A stretch of DNA of 64,000 nucleotides from UTCFX2 sp963788305 (lineage in GTDB: Bacteria > Chloroflexota > Anaerolineae > Anaerolineales > UBA4823), in contig CAWBGK010000014.1 in assembly GCA_963788305.1 (NCBI GenBank), positions 80,684 through 144,683 of the forward strand, given 5' to 3'. Positions 27,032-37,293 of this stretch are shown here, one piece after another. The position numbers and the translations under genes were made by a program. Under the pieces are notes generated by a model. The model saw only the letters and a list, made by a program, of their open reading frames with translations, was not told the origin of the DNA and did not search any database. Position 1 is the stretch's first letter, and every line of letters starts with the position of its first letter.

Positions 27032-29660
27032 CTATTTCATCACGATCGGCAGGCGCAGGTTCCAGGTAACGGTGACGGGCAGCGCTTGCCAGAAGATGCG
27101 GGCCCGGCTCGTCGATCCAGGTACTCGACCCAGTAGAAGTAGCTCTTGCCGCGCTGGACGCCGAAGTCCAGAACTGCTCGTCGAACGATCAGCCCTGGGC
27201 GACCAGGACCTTTTCGCCCTGCTTCGCTCTCGGAGCGGTACAGGTTGAAGCCGGAGCAGTCCGGCGTTCGGGTCCGTCTTCCAGCTGGACGACCACGAAG
27301 TCATCACCGACCAGCAAGCCGCGGCTCAGCGATGAAGGTCACGCCGGTCGGGTGGTCGTAGTTCGTGTAGGTGCAGGTGACCGTCTCGCCGGCCGCCAGC
27401 GGGACGGTGGATACGCCGGTGTCCAGATCCCAGGTCGTGTCGTTGCTTGGGTCAACGCAGACCAGGTCGTGCAGCACCCATCCGGCTGGGATCGGTCCTT
27501 CCGTCACGGTGTAGTCTCCCGGGCGCAGCCCGAAGGTGATCGAGTTGCCAACACCCGAGCCGTCGTCAAACAGGCTGAAGGCGGTCGGGTCCTGCGGTCT
27601 GAGGATGTTGACCAGAGTGAAGGGGAAGGTCTGGGCGCTGTTCTGGACCGCATCCTTGATCACCGTGATATAGCCTGGGTCTCCGATGGTGATCGTCGCC
27701 AGGGCAGTGGCAGTAAGGGTCAGATCACCCCAGTAGCCGGTCGCGCTCGTGTTATTGGTGCTGATGTCCCCTGGTGCATAGGTGTCCGCAAAAGGAGCTA
27801 TGGTCTTCGCTTTGAACTTCAGCGTCATCGTCTGGAAGGCGAGCAGATCGCCGATGTTGTTCGGAGCGACGCCCCAATGGAGCGTGTAGCCGGTAGCATC
27901 GCCGGTGATGACTGGATCGGTCGTGTAGCTCTGCCCGACCGGCCATGTGATCAGGGTTGTACCGGGGACGTACTCGAAGTACGGCGGCAGGTAGTCTTCG
28001 ATGAAGATGTTGTTGATCGGCAGGTCGACCGTCTTGACGTCGATAGTGAATTCGACCTCTTCCCCATCCAGGTCCGCGATCAGCTCGGGGTTGGCGGTCT
28101 TATCTACGTCCAGGGCGATGTCGATCCAATCCGGGTTCGGCGGCAGGATCGTGTACCCCGCGTCGATGTACGGGTTGTTTGCCCCAGCAAATTCGTCATC
28201 TTCGCCCCAGACCATTGCGAAGGGATAGTCGGACCAGACACGCATGCCGGTGTTGTTGTTGTCGCCATCTCGGATCTTACCCACTTGCAGCAGATTGAGG
28301 TTCAAAGTTGCATTCGCAACCCCATTCGTCGGGCTGTAATCCGCGTAGATGACTTGGCCATTGACAGTGGGTGTGACAAATACTGGTGAGCCGTTCGCAG
28401 TAAGGTTGCTCGTTCCGTACGCCCAGGGCAGGAAATATTCAGAGTTCAGCGAGCTTTTTGGAACCAGGCTGAAACCCCAGTTGTAGCTGGCGCCGCCGCT
28501 GTCATATTCGCCGATCGCGAAGAAGTCGGCGTCGGCGGTCAGGTGCACAGCAGATCCAGCAGGCACGAAGCTGCCCTTGCATGCCCGAACGCTCAAGGCG
28601 CCGTTAGCCGGGACATTGCAAGTCACGGTGCCGGCAGCCGAGTCGTCGTAGGTCACCGGCAGGATCGCACCGGTTGGGTTGTACATGTAGAGATTTACAT
28701 TCGTTCCGGAATAGCTTGGAACCGGGCTGTAATACTCGGAATCCCACAATGCGATCGGAACCAGGGTGTGCGAGCGGCTGTCCCATTGAAAGTCTTCCCG
28801 GCCTACGATGAACTGCACCTGGATCGGCTTGTTGGAAGTAATCGTAGAGCCTGAATAGACGCCGCCTCTCCAGAAGGATTGGCCCTTGGCGAGTGCATAG
28901 TCCGTCAGGTCTGCATATAAATCGCGTCCGCAAGTACCGGTAGAGGGATTGGTCGTTCTCTGATTATCGAAGCTGACGGTCGTTCCATCCTCGACGGCCT
29001 GGAAGAGGACATAAACGCAGTCGAAATCCGCGTATGCGGTTGAGTCCGAAGCGTAGAGATTCTCGCCGACTCGGCATGACGTAGCTTGTCGTGTGCACCT
29101 TGACCGGTAGAATCTCCCAGGCGTGTGCGAACACGGTCCCATCGGATGAGTGGACCAGAACACCTGAGAAATCGAGACCGCCCCGCCGACGACGAAGATT
29201 CGGTCCATTCCGTCGTAGCAGGCTGTCGTCGCCCCGGATGGATTGCTGCTGCCGGTACAGGCGTCGGTTGAAACTCGCGGATTTGATGGGATGGTCGGCG
29301 ACTCAAAGGTCAGCACATTGCCGACCACGCCGCCTGCATAAGTTTCATCACCGTTTGGTCCGGTGAGATAGCCGTTCTCCCAGTGGTCGTAGTAGATCGT
29401 CATATTGGGTGTGGTGATCGGCATCGTGATTACGCTGTGCAGGTTGTTACCGTTCAAATTTGTGGTCAGATTGTCCAGGATGTCAAAAACCTGTTCCTCC
29501 GGTCCCGGAATGAAATACTCCGAGAAACCCGGCGGAGACGTCCGCTTTCGCAAATTGGTCCGGGACGATGAACTGAAAACCGACTGCGGATAGGAATATG
29601 AATAGTATCGCTATCCTCAAGCCCCTGAATACGGATTGTTTCATACGTGCTGTTCGTCAT
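27032..29660 (-). CDS. Secreted protein A with DUF11-like and SpaA-like domains, LP-type tail, frameshifted
   Basis: A large secreted protein of about 870 residues. A signal peptide (MKQSVFRGLRIAILFIF...) starts at 29644 or in the frame of ATG 29660, which has the better GGAGGAAG box. After an N-terminal region of unknown fold (IPGPEEQVFDILDNLTT), there is a DUF11-like repeat (FTIDVKT...FIEDYLPPYFEYVPGTT), a SpaA/prealbumin-like domain (GYITVIKDAVQN...RPGDYTVTEGPIPAGW), and a short Fn3-like part before WNLRLPIVMK. Frame corrections are needed near 29545, 29140 and 29065 (a compensating pair) and between 27300 and 27090. SpaA-like folds are typical of adhesins or sheath components. It has a leader element upstream and a hairpin downstream. 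Confidence 0.72.
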
Positions 29661-29770
29661 TTCTTCCTCCATTCCCTTTCTTGTCATCTTGTTCGTGAAG
29701 TTCGCTTGTTGGTCCGATGAGCGATTAAGTCTGCTCACTGTTTCGGTCGGATGAAGATATATTTCCTGGA

Positions 29771-29879
29771 CAAAATAAAATCAAAAACCGACCTTGCAGG
29801 GCCGGTTTCGCCAAACTCCCCAACGGCGCCCTCGTTCTCAGTGCGAGTTGCGATCGGTTTAGTACCGTTGGATTGCAGT
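29771..29879 (-). promoter_or_regulatory. Leader RNA element, copy A, with attenuator-like terminator
   Basis: Read on the minus strand, CCAACGGTAC (29871-29862) pairs with GCGCCGTTGG (29829-29820), enclosing a CTCG/CGAG hairpin. Then comes GGGGAGTTTGGCG, then a terminator hairpin (29808-29800 with 29793-29785) and a U-rich run. It begins 111 bases before gene A's start. Two further copies sit at the same relative position before genes B and C. Candidate riboswitch or protein-binding attenuator. Confidence 0.7.
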
Positions 29880-30105
29880 ATCCCATGAAGCACGATGATA
29901 TTCGATTATTCCTGGCCCCTGCCTGTAAAAGACTTGAGCTACCGGCTATCAATTCTGTTAGTATTCTAATGGCGCCTTTCAAATCTGTAAAGGATAAAAG
30001 GGGAATATTATAGAAATTGTCTCATTATTGGTGGTATTTGTGCCAATTTTATAGCAGGAAACCCGAAAGTTCCTGAAAATCCTTCGGGAATATGGTCATT
30101 AATGA
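29880..30105. other. Intergenic stretch upstream of leader A
   Basis: Should contain the promoter for leader A and gene A. Around 30062-30089, CCCGAAAG and CTTCGGG form a small imperfect hairpin. No gene is seen. The section from 29960 to 30060 is A/T-rich. Confidence 0.4.
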
Positions 30106-30137
30106 GAAGAGCACGGCTTTGAAAGGCCGTGCTCTTC
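30106..30137 (-). terminator. 3' hairpin of surface-protein cassette B
   Basis: GAAGAGCACGGC (30106-30117) and GCCGTGCTCTTC (30126-30137) form a perfect 12-bp stem 39 bases after the stop codon of gene B. It is nearly identical to the hairpins at 26966 and 31960. Confidence 0.8.
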
Positions 30138-30175
30138 CCATGGAACCCCCCTTTTATTTTTAGGAACGGTTGAAC

Positions 30176-31569
30176 CTAGCGCCTTACGATGGGCAGCCGA
30201 ATATTGAACAGGTAGTATGTCTCAGCTTGCAGGACGATCATCGGCTGTGCTCCATCGCTCCCGAAGACCTCGATGAAGTAGTAGTACGTCCTGCCGCGCT
30301 CGACGGTGTTATCCGTGAACTCGTAATAGCTACCTAACGGGCCGGACTCGAGCAGGACCTTTCCAGAACCGTCCGAGCTTCGGAACGGAAGAGGCTGAAC
30401 GCGGAAGATGCCATGTCGGGACCCGTAACCCAGCTGACTGTGACGTAATCGCCGCCGACAAAAACGCTGGGCGCTTCGAGGAAGTCCACCGAAGTGGGCA
30501 CCGAAACGTCGTCGCAGTTGTCGACCAGAGTCTCCGGCGCTTCATAATCAAATCCAAACACGCAGGCCCGATTGGGGAAACGCGTTCCTGGTCCGACAGT
30601 AGTTTGGATCCAGCATCACGGTCAGGACAATCGGTACGACGCTCCAGCCGCCAGGTCTGCCTGCCTGGTCCAGGTCAGGTCTACCCCGTAATCCAATGGG
30701 AGCGGAGGGTTCTGCCCGATCGTGGTCGGAGCCGGGACCGAGGAGATGAATTTCAGATTGCTGATCAGCGTGTCGGTCACCGTCGAGCCGGTGGAGGTGC
30801 TACGCGCTCATGTTCGTGACCGTGATCGTGTAGACAAACGTCTCGCCGGGGTTCAGTGCGTCGGTGGAAATGTCCTTCGTCAGCTTCAGCGGGACGATAT
30901 TCTTGTTGATCTCGACCGGGACAGGTGCACACCGGCACTTGGAGCCGGTTCCCGGGCAGTTATTGTTTGCCGGGCAATTGTTGTCTTGATTATTGTCCCA
31001 GGCGATGCAGCTGTCGATTGCGCCGTCCATGACCGCTGCCGTGCAGGTCAGCACGACCGGACCGACAATCCGGGTGTTGATCTGGTTCTGTTTTACATCG
31101 CCGCACTGGTCGCCGTTGTTCTCAGTATCCCAGTATGGTCCCGTTATTGGGGGTGTTAGCCCGGTTGTTTGAAGCGGAGGAGCCAGGTAATCATGGTAGC
31201 AAACCCCTGTTTTTGCATTGTCGCCGTCGGTCGCGATCCAGAAACCAGGATCGTAGCGCTGGTTGGATGTCGACACAATAGTGGCTTGAAAATAATACTC
31301 CCCGGTATCGCCTGGAACCAGCGAACATGGGTCTGTGACCAGGTATGAATCCAGGCGTGAAATTCCGACGTATCACTTGCAGTAGCAGGGGCTGGAGACG
31401 CCGCAGACGTCATCCATGCATGCGCCCAGCGTTCCGGCAGGTCCAACCGCGCGGCCTGCCTGGTGACCCCTCGGCGAGTCTGGACGAACGACAGCCCGAC
31501 CACCAGCACCAGCGCGAGCGCCAACGCCAGGTCCGCTAAGATCCATCGCGTGGTTCGCTTTGCTTTCAT
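30176..31569 (-). CDS. Secreted protein B with DUF11-like domain and LP-type tail, frameshifted
   Basis: Start ATG 31569 with GGAGGGAAG upstream and a signal peptide (RWILADLALALALVLVVGLS). The body contains RYDPGFWIATDGDNAKTGV, a Cys-rich section (DNNCPANNNCPGTGSKCRC), a DUF11-like repeat (LTKDISTDALNPGETFVYTI...TVTDTLISNLKFIS) and an Fn3-like C-terminal domain (VTVSWVTGPDMASSAFSLF...RTYYYFIEVFGSDG) ending FNIRLPIVRR. Shifts near 31300, 30800, 30640 and 30370 are required, and the family text continues after each. It shares leader, 3' hairpin, domain types and tail with genes A and C, so the three are paralogous cassettes. Confidence 0.7.
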
Positions 31570-31683
31570 TCTTCCCTCCATCTCTTTTCTAAGACGAAAC
31601 TTGCTAACTTGTAATTTTATGCCAATATAAAAATCCTTTCGCTTCTTCGGACCGGCTCGTCTGTGTACATCATCTATAAATAG

Positions 31684-31780
31684 ACGAAACCGACCCACAG
31701 GGCCGGTTTCGCCTGACTCCCCAACGGTGCCCTCGTTTTATGTTCGAGTTGCGACCAGTTTAGCACCGCTGGATTGTAGT
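31684..31780 (-). promoter_or_regulatory. Leader RNA element, copy B
   Basis: Minus strand: CCAGCGGTGC (31772-31763) pairs with GCACCGTTGG (31730-31721) with one G-U pair; CTCG/CGAG hairpin inside; GGGGAGTCAGGCG follows; then an 11-bp terminator stem (31710-31700 with 31696-31686). The U run after it is weak. Located 115 bases before gene B's start. Confidence 0.7.
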
Positions 31781-31959
31781 TTCCCTTGACGTGATAGAGT
31801 ATTATGTTCTATCTTTCGCCGTTATTTAATCTGCCTTTAACGAGCCTTTCATCTCTCGTGAATTCTACAATCACCTTGCAAAAATGTAAAGTGCTAATTG
31901 GCTCGAATCGAGCATTTTCTTGAAATTGTCCCAGGATTGGTTGAATATTTTCCCATAAT
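31781..31959. other. Intergenic stretch upstream of leader B
   Basis: A/T-rich region between leader B and the 3' hairpin of gene C; presumably holds the promoter of cassette B. No coding sequence seen. Confidence 0.4.
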
Positions 31960-31995
31960 GAGAAGAGCACGGCTTTGAAAGGCCGTGCTCTTCTC
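31960..31995 (-). terminator. 3' hairpin of surface-protein cassette C
   Basis: A perfect 14-bp stem, GAGAAGAGCACGGC (31960-31973) with GCCGTGCTCTTCTC (31982-31995), the best of the three copies. It lies 20 bases after the second, in-frame tail stop at 32014 but more than 110 bases after gene C's actual stop. Confidence 0.8.
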
Positions 31996-32013
31996 GTTCG
32001 AACCTCTGAGAGA

Positions 32014-32106
32014 TTAGCGCTTGCGGAGGATGACCGGCAGGCGCAGGTTCTTTTCCGGTTTGATCCAGCTTCCCTGTCTTCGCAGCGGCTTGCTGATCAG
32101 ACCTGA
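32014..32106 (-). other. In-frame second LP-type tail downstream of gene C stop
   Basis: Directly after the TAA of gene C (32107-32109) the same frame stays open for 30 codons and ends KNLRLPVILRKR, followed by TAA at 32014-32016. This is another LP-type tail at the distance from the 3' hairpin that genes A and B show. It looks like the ancestral gene end left behind when an upstream tail was gained, or an extension reached only by stop-codon readthrough. Confidence 0.55.
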
Positions 32107-33721
32107 TTATTTCTTAATGATCGGCATGAAAAGCGAATGCAGGAAACCCAGCGGCTCCGCAGCGAGCTCTGCCGAAACCGGCTCGTGCACGGTCCCCTGG
32201 CCCGATGCGTCGACGTCTTCAAGCCAATAATAGTACCTGGACGCCTGCTGTGGCGCTTGAATCCCGGAAGGTGTAAACCTGGCCGAAAAGACCACCGGCC
32301 GCGGCCGGGATCAGCTCGGCGTTGAGCTTCGTTCGCTCCCCGTCCAATGCCTCCGCCCTGTAAATGTTGAAGCCCAGGGTGTTGAGATCGCTGGCGGTCT
32401 CCCAGGTCAGCAGGATCGAATCCAGCTCCGGCGCCGCGCCGAACGAGCTCAAATCGACGGCCGTCGGCTCGCAGTTCACGCTGTCCATGTTGTTGGTCAA
32501 TACCGGGTCGCCGGAAGTGGTCGTCACAGTGACACTGTTAATAAAGCTGGGGTTTGCGACTCCTGAATACGTGACGCTGATGTCCACCTTCCACAAGGCG
32601 CTCGGGTCGTTCGTCGTCTCAGGCAGCGCCGCGTTCAGGTCGCAGGTGACGACCTGCCCGACGGCGGAGCAGCTGCCCTGGCTCGTCGTCACGTTGTTGA
32701 CCGTCCGCTGCGAAGTAAAGCCGGCGTACGTGACGCCGCTTGGCAGTGTGTCGACGATCTGGTTGCCCAGTGCCGTCCCGGGTCCGAGGTTGGTGACCCG
32801 GATCGCGTAGACCGGCGCCTGCTGGTGTGTGAAGCCTGCGCAGTATTTATCCACCGCGACGTCGGCGTCGGGGGCGTCGATTTCAGCCCACAGGCAGGCG
32901 TTGTTTTGGGCTTGCTCCATCGTAACATACTCGGTGCTGACCGCGTTCTGGTCGAAGACGGTTGAGCAGTCGCTGTTCGAGGTGAAGCCGAAGATGTTCA
33001 CCGTGTAATCCCCATCTGGGCAGGTGAAAGTGGTGGTTGCCGGCTGGACGATATCTACCGCATCCGCGCACCCGTTAGCATTGACCGGGTCGCCATCCAT
33101 ATAAGGGCACGGATCCGCGCCGTTATCGGTCTCGTCGAGGAAGAAGCGCGGATAAAAGGTAAAGGTGGTGTCCGAAGAGCCGTTATCGTCGCAGTCGATC
33201 GGCACAGAGAGTGTCAGGTCAACCCACTCTAGGCGGTTGAGGTTTTGACCAGAAATTGGCCAGTTGTAGTGGGTGAAGCTGCCCAGATAGAAAGGCACGT
33301 CCGGGCTAATCCCGAGAACCCCGTTGACGCCGTTGAACCCGAACCCGCTCTGCGCCAGGAAACCTGTCTGGCTGGTGGGGCAGTTGTCGTAACCTGAGGG
33401 TCTACCGTAGCGCACCTGGTTTTCATCGGTAAGAAAACCGCCCGAGCTCTGGATGGTTGGGCTGGTCAAGCTCCGTGGAAAGGGGTCACCGGTGATGCTT
33501 GCCCAGGTGTCGCATGAAGCGCTGCCATCAGCGCCGTCCTCGACAAATTGCCACACGCCGTCCACGTTGCCCACCCCAAACGCCAGGGCTACGCTGACGA
33601 TCAGCAGCGAAAGGAGTGTGACGACTCCAATGATAAAAGAGCGTCGTTTTGCGCCTCCTTTGAGCCAGCTCTGAAGCGTCGCTCCGTGTGGTTTATACTG
33701 TTTCGCCTTGTGAGTGCTCAT
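32107..33721 (-). CDS. Secreted protein C with DUF11-like and Fn3-like domains, LP-type tail, one frameshift
   Basis: Start ATG 33721 (GAGGAAAAG upstream), about 537 residues. After a basic N-terminus a signal anchor (SFIIGVVTLLSLLIVSVALA) is followed by a Cys-containing N-terminal domain of unknown fold (residues 50-300). Next is a DUF11-like repeat (VYAIRVTNLGPGTALGNQIV...) and an Fn3-like module (LLTWETASDLNTLGFNIYRA...YYYWLEDVDASGQGTVHEPV). A shift near 32236 joins the two parts of that module. The protein ends SLFMPIIKK. The GFNIYRAE/YYYWLEDVD module directly before the tail is, from memory, common in Chloroflexota secreted proteins. Third member of the A-B-C cassette series. Confidence 0.77.
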
Positions 33722-33842
33722 CTTTTCCTCCATTATCTTGACTATCCTGCTTATCGAATGAACGATTATGCTCTGATAACAACCCCTAAAGAAATTCCAC
33801 CTGATTCCAGTCGGTTTGATCGCCAAAATGTCTAATGGAATT

Positions 33843-33941
33843 TAAAAAAACCGACCGCACCTGGGCCGGTTTCGCCTAACTCCCCAACGATGCCCTCGAT
33901 ATGTGTCGAGTTGCGACCAGTTAAGCACCGTTGGATTGCAG
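33843..33941 (-). promoter_or_regulatory. Leader RNA element, copy C
   Basis: Minus strand: CCAACGGTGC (33934-33925) pairs with GCATCGTTGG (33893-33884), one G-U pair; five-bp CTCGA/TCGAG hairpin inside; GGGGAGTTAGGCG; then a terminator stem (33872-33864 with 33856-33848) running into seven Us. It is the clearest intrinsic terminator of the three copies. It begins 122 bases before gene C's start. Confidence 0.72.
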
Positions 33942-34143
33942 TCTCCCATCCATTCGCTGATTATGCAGTTGTCTCAATCTACCGCTAAAATAAGACTTAC
34001 CATAATTAGAACCCCAGTACCCTAATTCTACATTCACCTTTCAAATCTGTAAAGTAGTTAAACTCGAAAATATGCCGATTTGGGCAAATTGTCTCAGTTT
34101 TGGTGGGTGCGAGCATCCTTCCGCCTCCGCCCACGGGTATTCT

Positions 34144-34462
34144 TCAGCCGCCGAAGGGCGGCTTCGCAGTCGTTGCTGCGAATTCATTCGCCGGGACCAG
34201 CATCCATACCTGCCTCGCGCTCCCCCCCGGCGAGCAGCCCTTCGCATGCGGGCAGCCTGCGCAGGCCTGCCCTCGCATGGGGGCCTGCCCTCGCAAGGGG
34301 GCTTGATCTGAGCAATTCTCCAGCCTTTTCAGGTAGCCCATCTGTTCCAGCCTCTTCGAGCATCTGGAGCGCCAGCGCCTCGCTCACATCCAGCCGTTTC
34401 GCCAGCTCGCCCAGGCTCCCGCACTCTCCACTTTTCACCAGCCCCAGCAGCTTCTCCAGCAT
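34144..34462 (-). CDS. feoC: FeoC-like small regulator with Fe-S cysteines, frameshifted
   Basis: Overlaps the feoB stop codon (TGATG). The N-terminus is a short winged-helix (MLEKLLGLVK, LGELAKRLDVSEALALQML). A shift near 34335 leads to MGYLKRLENC and then ACAGCPHAKGC, the Cys pattern of FeoC proteins that bind an oxygen-sensitive cluster or metal. The last 30 residues are not conserved. FeoC controls the stability or activity of the FeoB iron transporter. The call rests on the HTH, the Cys set and the position. Confidence 0.7.
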
Positions 34463-36509
34463 CACATCCCCCAACCGATCCAGCGCGCGCCCTGGTAGAT
34501 CGCGACCCCGACCGCCAGCGAGATGCCCAGCATCATCCCGACGCTCGCCAGCGTCCACTTCCACGAGCGCGTCTGCTGGCGGATCGTCGCCACGGTCGCC
34601 AGGCAGGGGATGAACAGCACCTGCACCGCCAGGAAGGCCAGCGCCGCGGCAGGGACCAGCTGCCCGCTAAAGCCGCATCCAACCCGCCGGCCGCCCCACC
34701 CGCCCCATAGAGCACCGCCAGGGTCGGGATCGTGTTCTCCTTGCGGATGAAGCTCGCCAGCAGCGCAACCAGCATCGGCCAGCCCAATCCCATCAGCGCC
34801 CCGACCGGCGCCAGCAGGCGCCCGAGCGACGCCATGATGCTGGTCTCGATCGACCCGCCGGGGAAGGTGGACAGCGCCCACAGTACAACCGATACGACCA
34901 GGATGATGCTGCCGGCCATCTGCAGGAAATCCACCAGCCTCACCCAGATCGAGCGGCCGATCGTCCGCCAATCAGGCTGGTGGTAGAGCGGCAGCTCCAT
35001 GATGAAGGCGTTGTGCTCGCCGCCCAGCAGACCTTCGTGCAGCAGCGTCCCCAGCGCCACGAGCACGACCAGGCTCAGCGCGACCAGTCCCCAGGCCACA
35101 AAGGCGGCCTGCGCCCCGAAAAAGATCGGCGCCAGCAGCGTTATCACCGCCATCCGGGCCGTGCAGGGCACGAGCGGCGTGATCAGGATCGTGGTCAGCC
35201 TTGCCTTGGGCGAATCGATCACCCGAGTCGCCATCACCGCCGGCACGTTGCATCCGAAACCCAGGAACAGCGGCATGAAGCTCTGCCCGTGCAGCCCCAT
35301 CCGGTGCATGAAGCGGTCCATCACAAAGGCCGCTCGCGCCATGTAGCCAACTTCTTCCAGCAGCGCCAGCGCGGCAAAAAAGATCAGCAGGATCGGCAGC
35401 AGCGTCAGCACGCTCCCCACGCCGGCGAAGACCCCGTGGACGATCAGCCCGGAGATCCACGCTGGCGCATCCTGCAGCAGCTCGGATGCCAACATTCCGC
35501 CCCTCGCGACCAGGTTCTGCTCAAGCCAGATCTGCAGCGGCGAGCCGAGCGCATAGGTCAGCCAGAACAGCCCCCCCAGCACTGCTGCCAGGATCCACAG
35601 CCCCCAGAACGGATGGGTTGCCGCCCGGTCGATTCGGTCGGTGAGCGTGATCGTGCCCGGGTGCGGTCGCACCACGCCAGTACGGATCGTCCGGGCGATC
35701 CAGTCGTACCGCCCGCTCGCAATCGCCAGCATCGCGTCGTCGTGCTGGATCAGGATCGCGCCCACGGCCTCCCAGCGCGCACCCATCCACGCTCGAGTCA
35801 GCTGCGTGATCTCCTCGTCGCCTTCGAGCAGTTTTAAAGCGATCCATTTGCTCGGGTAAGGTGGGGGGACAAACCGATCGACCAGCAGCTCGATCTGCTC
35901 CAGGACCAGGGCGTGGTCCGGGCGGATTTCAGGCCGGTTGGGCTTGAATTCGAGCTCTCCCGCGCTGATTTTGACAGCCGCATCGAGCAGCGCCTGGACG
36001 CCTTCCATCCGGGAGGCGGTCATCGCGACCACCGGCAGCCCCAGGCCGGCTGCCAGCGCATCGACGTCGACCTGGATGCCCTGCTGGGAGGCCAGGTCGA
36101 CCATATTCACGCCGACCACGATCTGGAGGGGCAGGGCGAGCATTTCGGCGAGCAGGTAGAGGTTGTGCTCCAGCGTCGCCGCATTGACGATCACCGCCGC
36201 CACGTCCGGTCGGTCGAAGATCAGGGCTTTGCGCACCGACCGCTCTTCCTCGATCGTCCCGCTCAGGCCGTAGGTGCCCGGCAGGTCGATCACCTCGATC
36301 GCCGCGCCTTCCAGCTGGCAGAACGCGGCTTTTTGCTCGCTGGTTTTCCCGGGCCAGTTGCCGACGTATTGGGCGCTCCCGGTGACTTTATTGAAAATGG
36401 TCGACTTGCCGACGTTGGGCTGGCCGACCAGCGCCAGGCGCAGCGGGCTGATCATCTTCGCCGGTGCAATGGCTGAAACCAGCTCATTCGCAGGGAGCGT
36501 CGCCGCCAT
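34462..36509 (-). CDS. feoB: Ferrous iron transporter FeoB, frameshifted near C-terminus
   Basis: Inner-membrane Fe(II) importer. The start is ATG 36509, overlapping feoA by 26 bases. The N-terminal G domain shows ALVGQPNVGKST (G1), DLPGTYGL (G3) and VNMVD (G4). The membrane part has both gate motifs (FLGFGCNVPAVMATR and LVPCTARMAVITLLAP). A shift near 34677 joins LASFIRKENTIPTLAVLYG to the last helices (FLAVQVLFIPCLATVATI). Co-transcribed with feoA and feoC and, from the operator, controlled by Fur. Confidence 0.93.
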
Positions 36510-36792
36510 CGCGTCCCTTCCATTCGACCAGGATTTGAGACGCTTCTCCATGCCCGAGCGCCACCCTCGCCTCGCGCACGCACGCGATCAGCGAACCCGG
36601 GCGGCAGTTCTGCAGGATGATGACCTCCACGCCCGGCGTAAACCCCAGCGCGGCCATCCGGCTGTGCAGCCCGCCTCCCCCGTGGATCTCAACCACCCGG
36701 CCGTGCTCCCCCGTGAGCATGTCGCACAGCGGGATCAATCCTGGCTGACTCTGTTTGCCTTCTCTTCGGCGTCTTCTGTGAGGTCGGAACAT
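36484..36792 (-). CDS. feoA: FeoA family protein
   Basis: A 102-residue SH3-like protein: GEHGRVVEIHGGGGLHSRM, LGFTPGVEVIILQNC and GSLIACVREARVALG fit the FeoA domain. It probably assists FeoB. It sits between fur and feoB on the same strand (6 bases after fur, overlapping feoB). The first 20 residues are Arg-rich, so the true start may be MLTGEHGR further in. Confidence 0.88.
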   Translation of the reverse strand: MFRPHRRRRREGKQSQPGLIPLCDMLTGEHGRVVEIHGGGGLHSRMAALGFTPGVEVIILQNCRPGSLIACVREARVALGHGEASQILVEWKGRDGGDAPCE

Positions 36793-36798
36793 GCGCGC

Positions 36799-37230
36799 TT
36801 ACCTTCTTTGCGTCTGGCACTCCGGGCAGTAGCCCTGGACGATCAGGTGGGTCTGCTCCACCCGGATGCCCTTGCCTTCCAGCCTCGGGACCACGGTTTC
36901 GTTGATCTCCGGCGCCTGGAATTCGATCACCTGTCGGCAGCCCAGGCAGGTGAAGTGATAATGCGCCTGCTCTGCCACCGCCTCAAAATGCCCGTGCTCC
37001 TCGCCGAGCTTGTGCTCGTCCACCAGACCCAGGCTCTTCAAAAGCCCGAGCGTCCGGTAGACCGTCGCCAGGCTGATGCGCGGGTCGCTGTGGCGAACCT
37101 GGTCGTGGATCGCTTCTGCGTCGAGGTGATCCTGGCTCTGCTGCAGCACCTGCAGCACAAGCCGGCGCTGGTGGGTCATCCGCAGGTTGTTCTCGCGCAC
37201 TGCCGTTTGAAAGTTGATCGTTGGGTCCAT
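36799..37230 (-). CDS. fur: Fur family transcriptional regulator
   Basis: A 143-residue Fur-type repressor: winged helix RMTHQRRLVLQVL and ISLATVYRTLGLLKSLGLV, metal-binding HGHFEAVAEQAHYHFTCLGC and a C-terminal CPEC, giving the structural zinc site CxxC...CxxC. First gene of the fur-feoABC operon, preceded by a canonical Fur box, so autoregulation is likely. An iron rather than zinc or manganese response is inferred from the feo neighbours. Confidence 0.94.
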   Translation of the reverse strand: MDPTINFQTAVRENNLRMTHQRRLVLQVLQQSQDHLDAEAIHDQVRHSDPRISLATVYRTLGLLKSLGLVDEHKLGEEHGHFEAVAEQAHYHFTCLGCRQVIEFQAPEINETVVPRLEGKGIRVEQTHLIVQGYCPECQTQRR

Positions 37231-37293
37231 GAGCGTACTTTGACTCGATTGGCTGTCTTGAGATTGTCAACCGCTTTTTTGATTTTGGCCGTT

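Noticed and set aside
27352..28389. Plus-strand open frame of about 345 codons
   Set aside because: Opposite secreted protein A, whose domain text is clear on the other strand.
29771..33941. Leader elements as c-di-GMP-I riboswitches
   Set aside because: Conserved c-di-GMP-I words such as GGGCAAACC and GACGCAAAGCC are absent, and the helix order differs.
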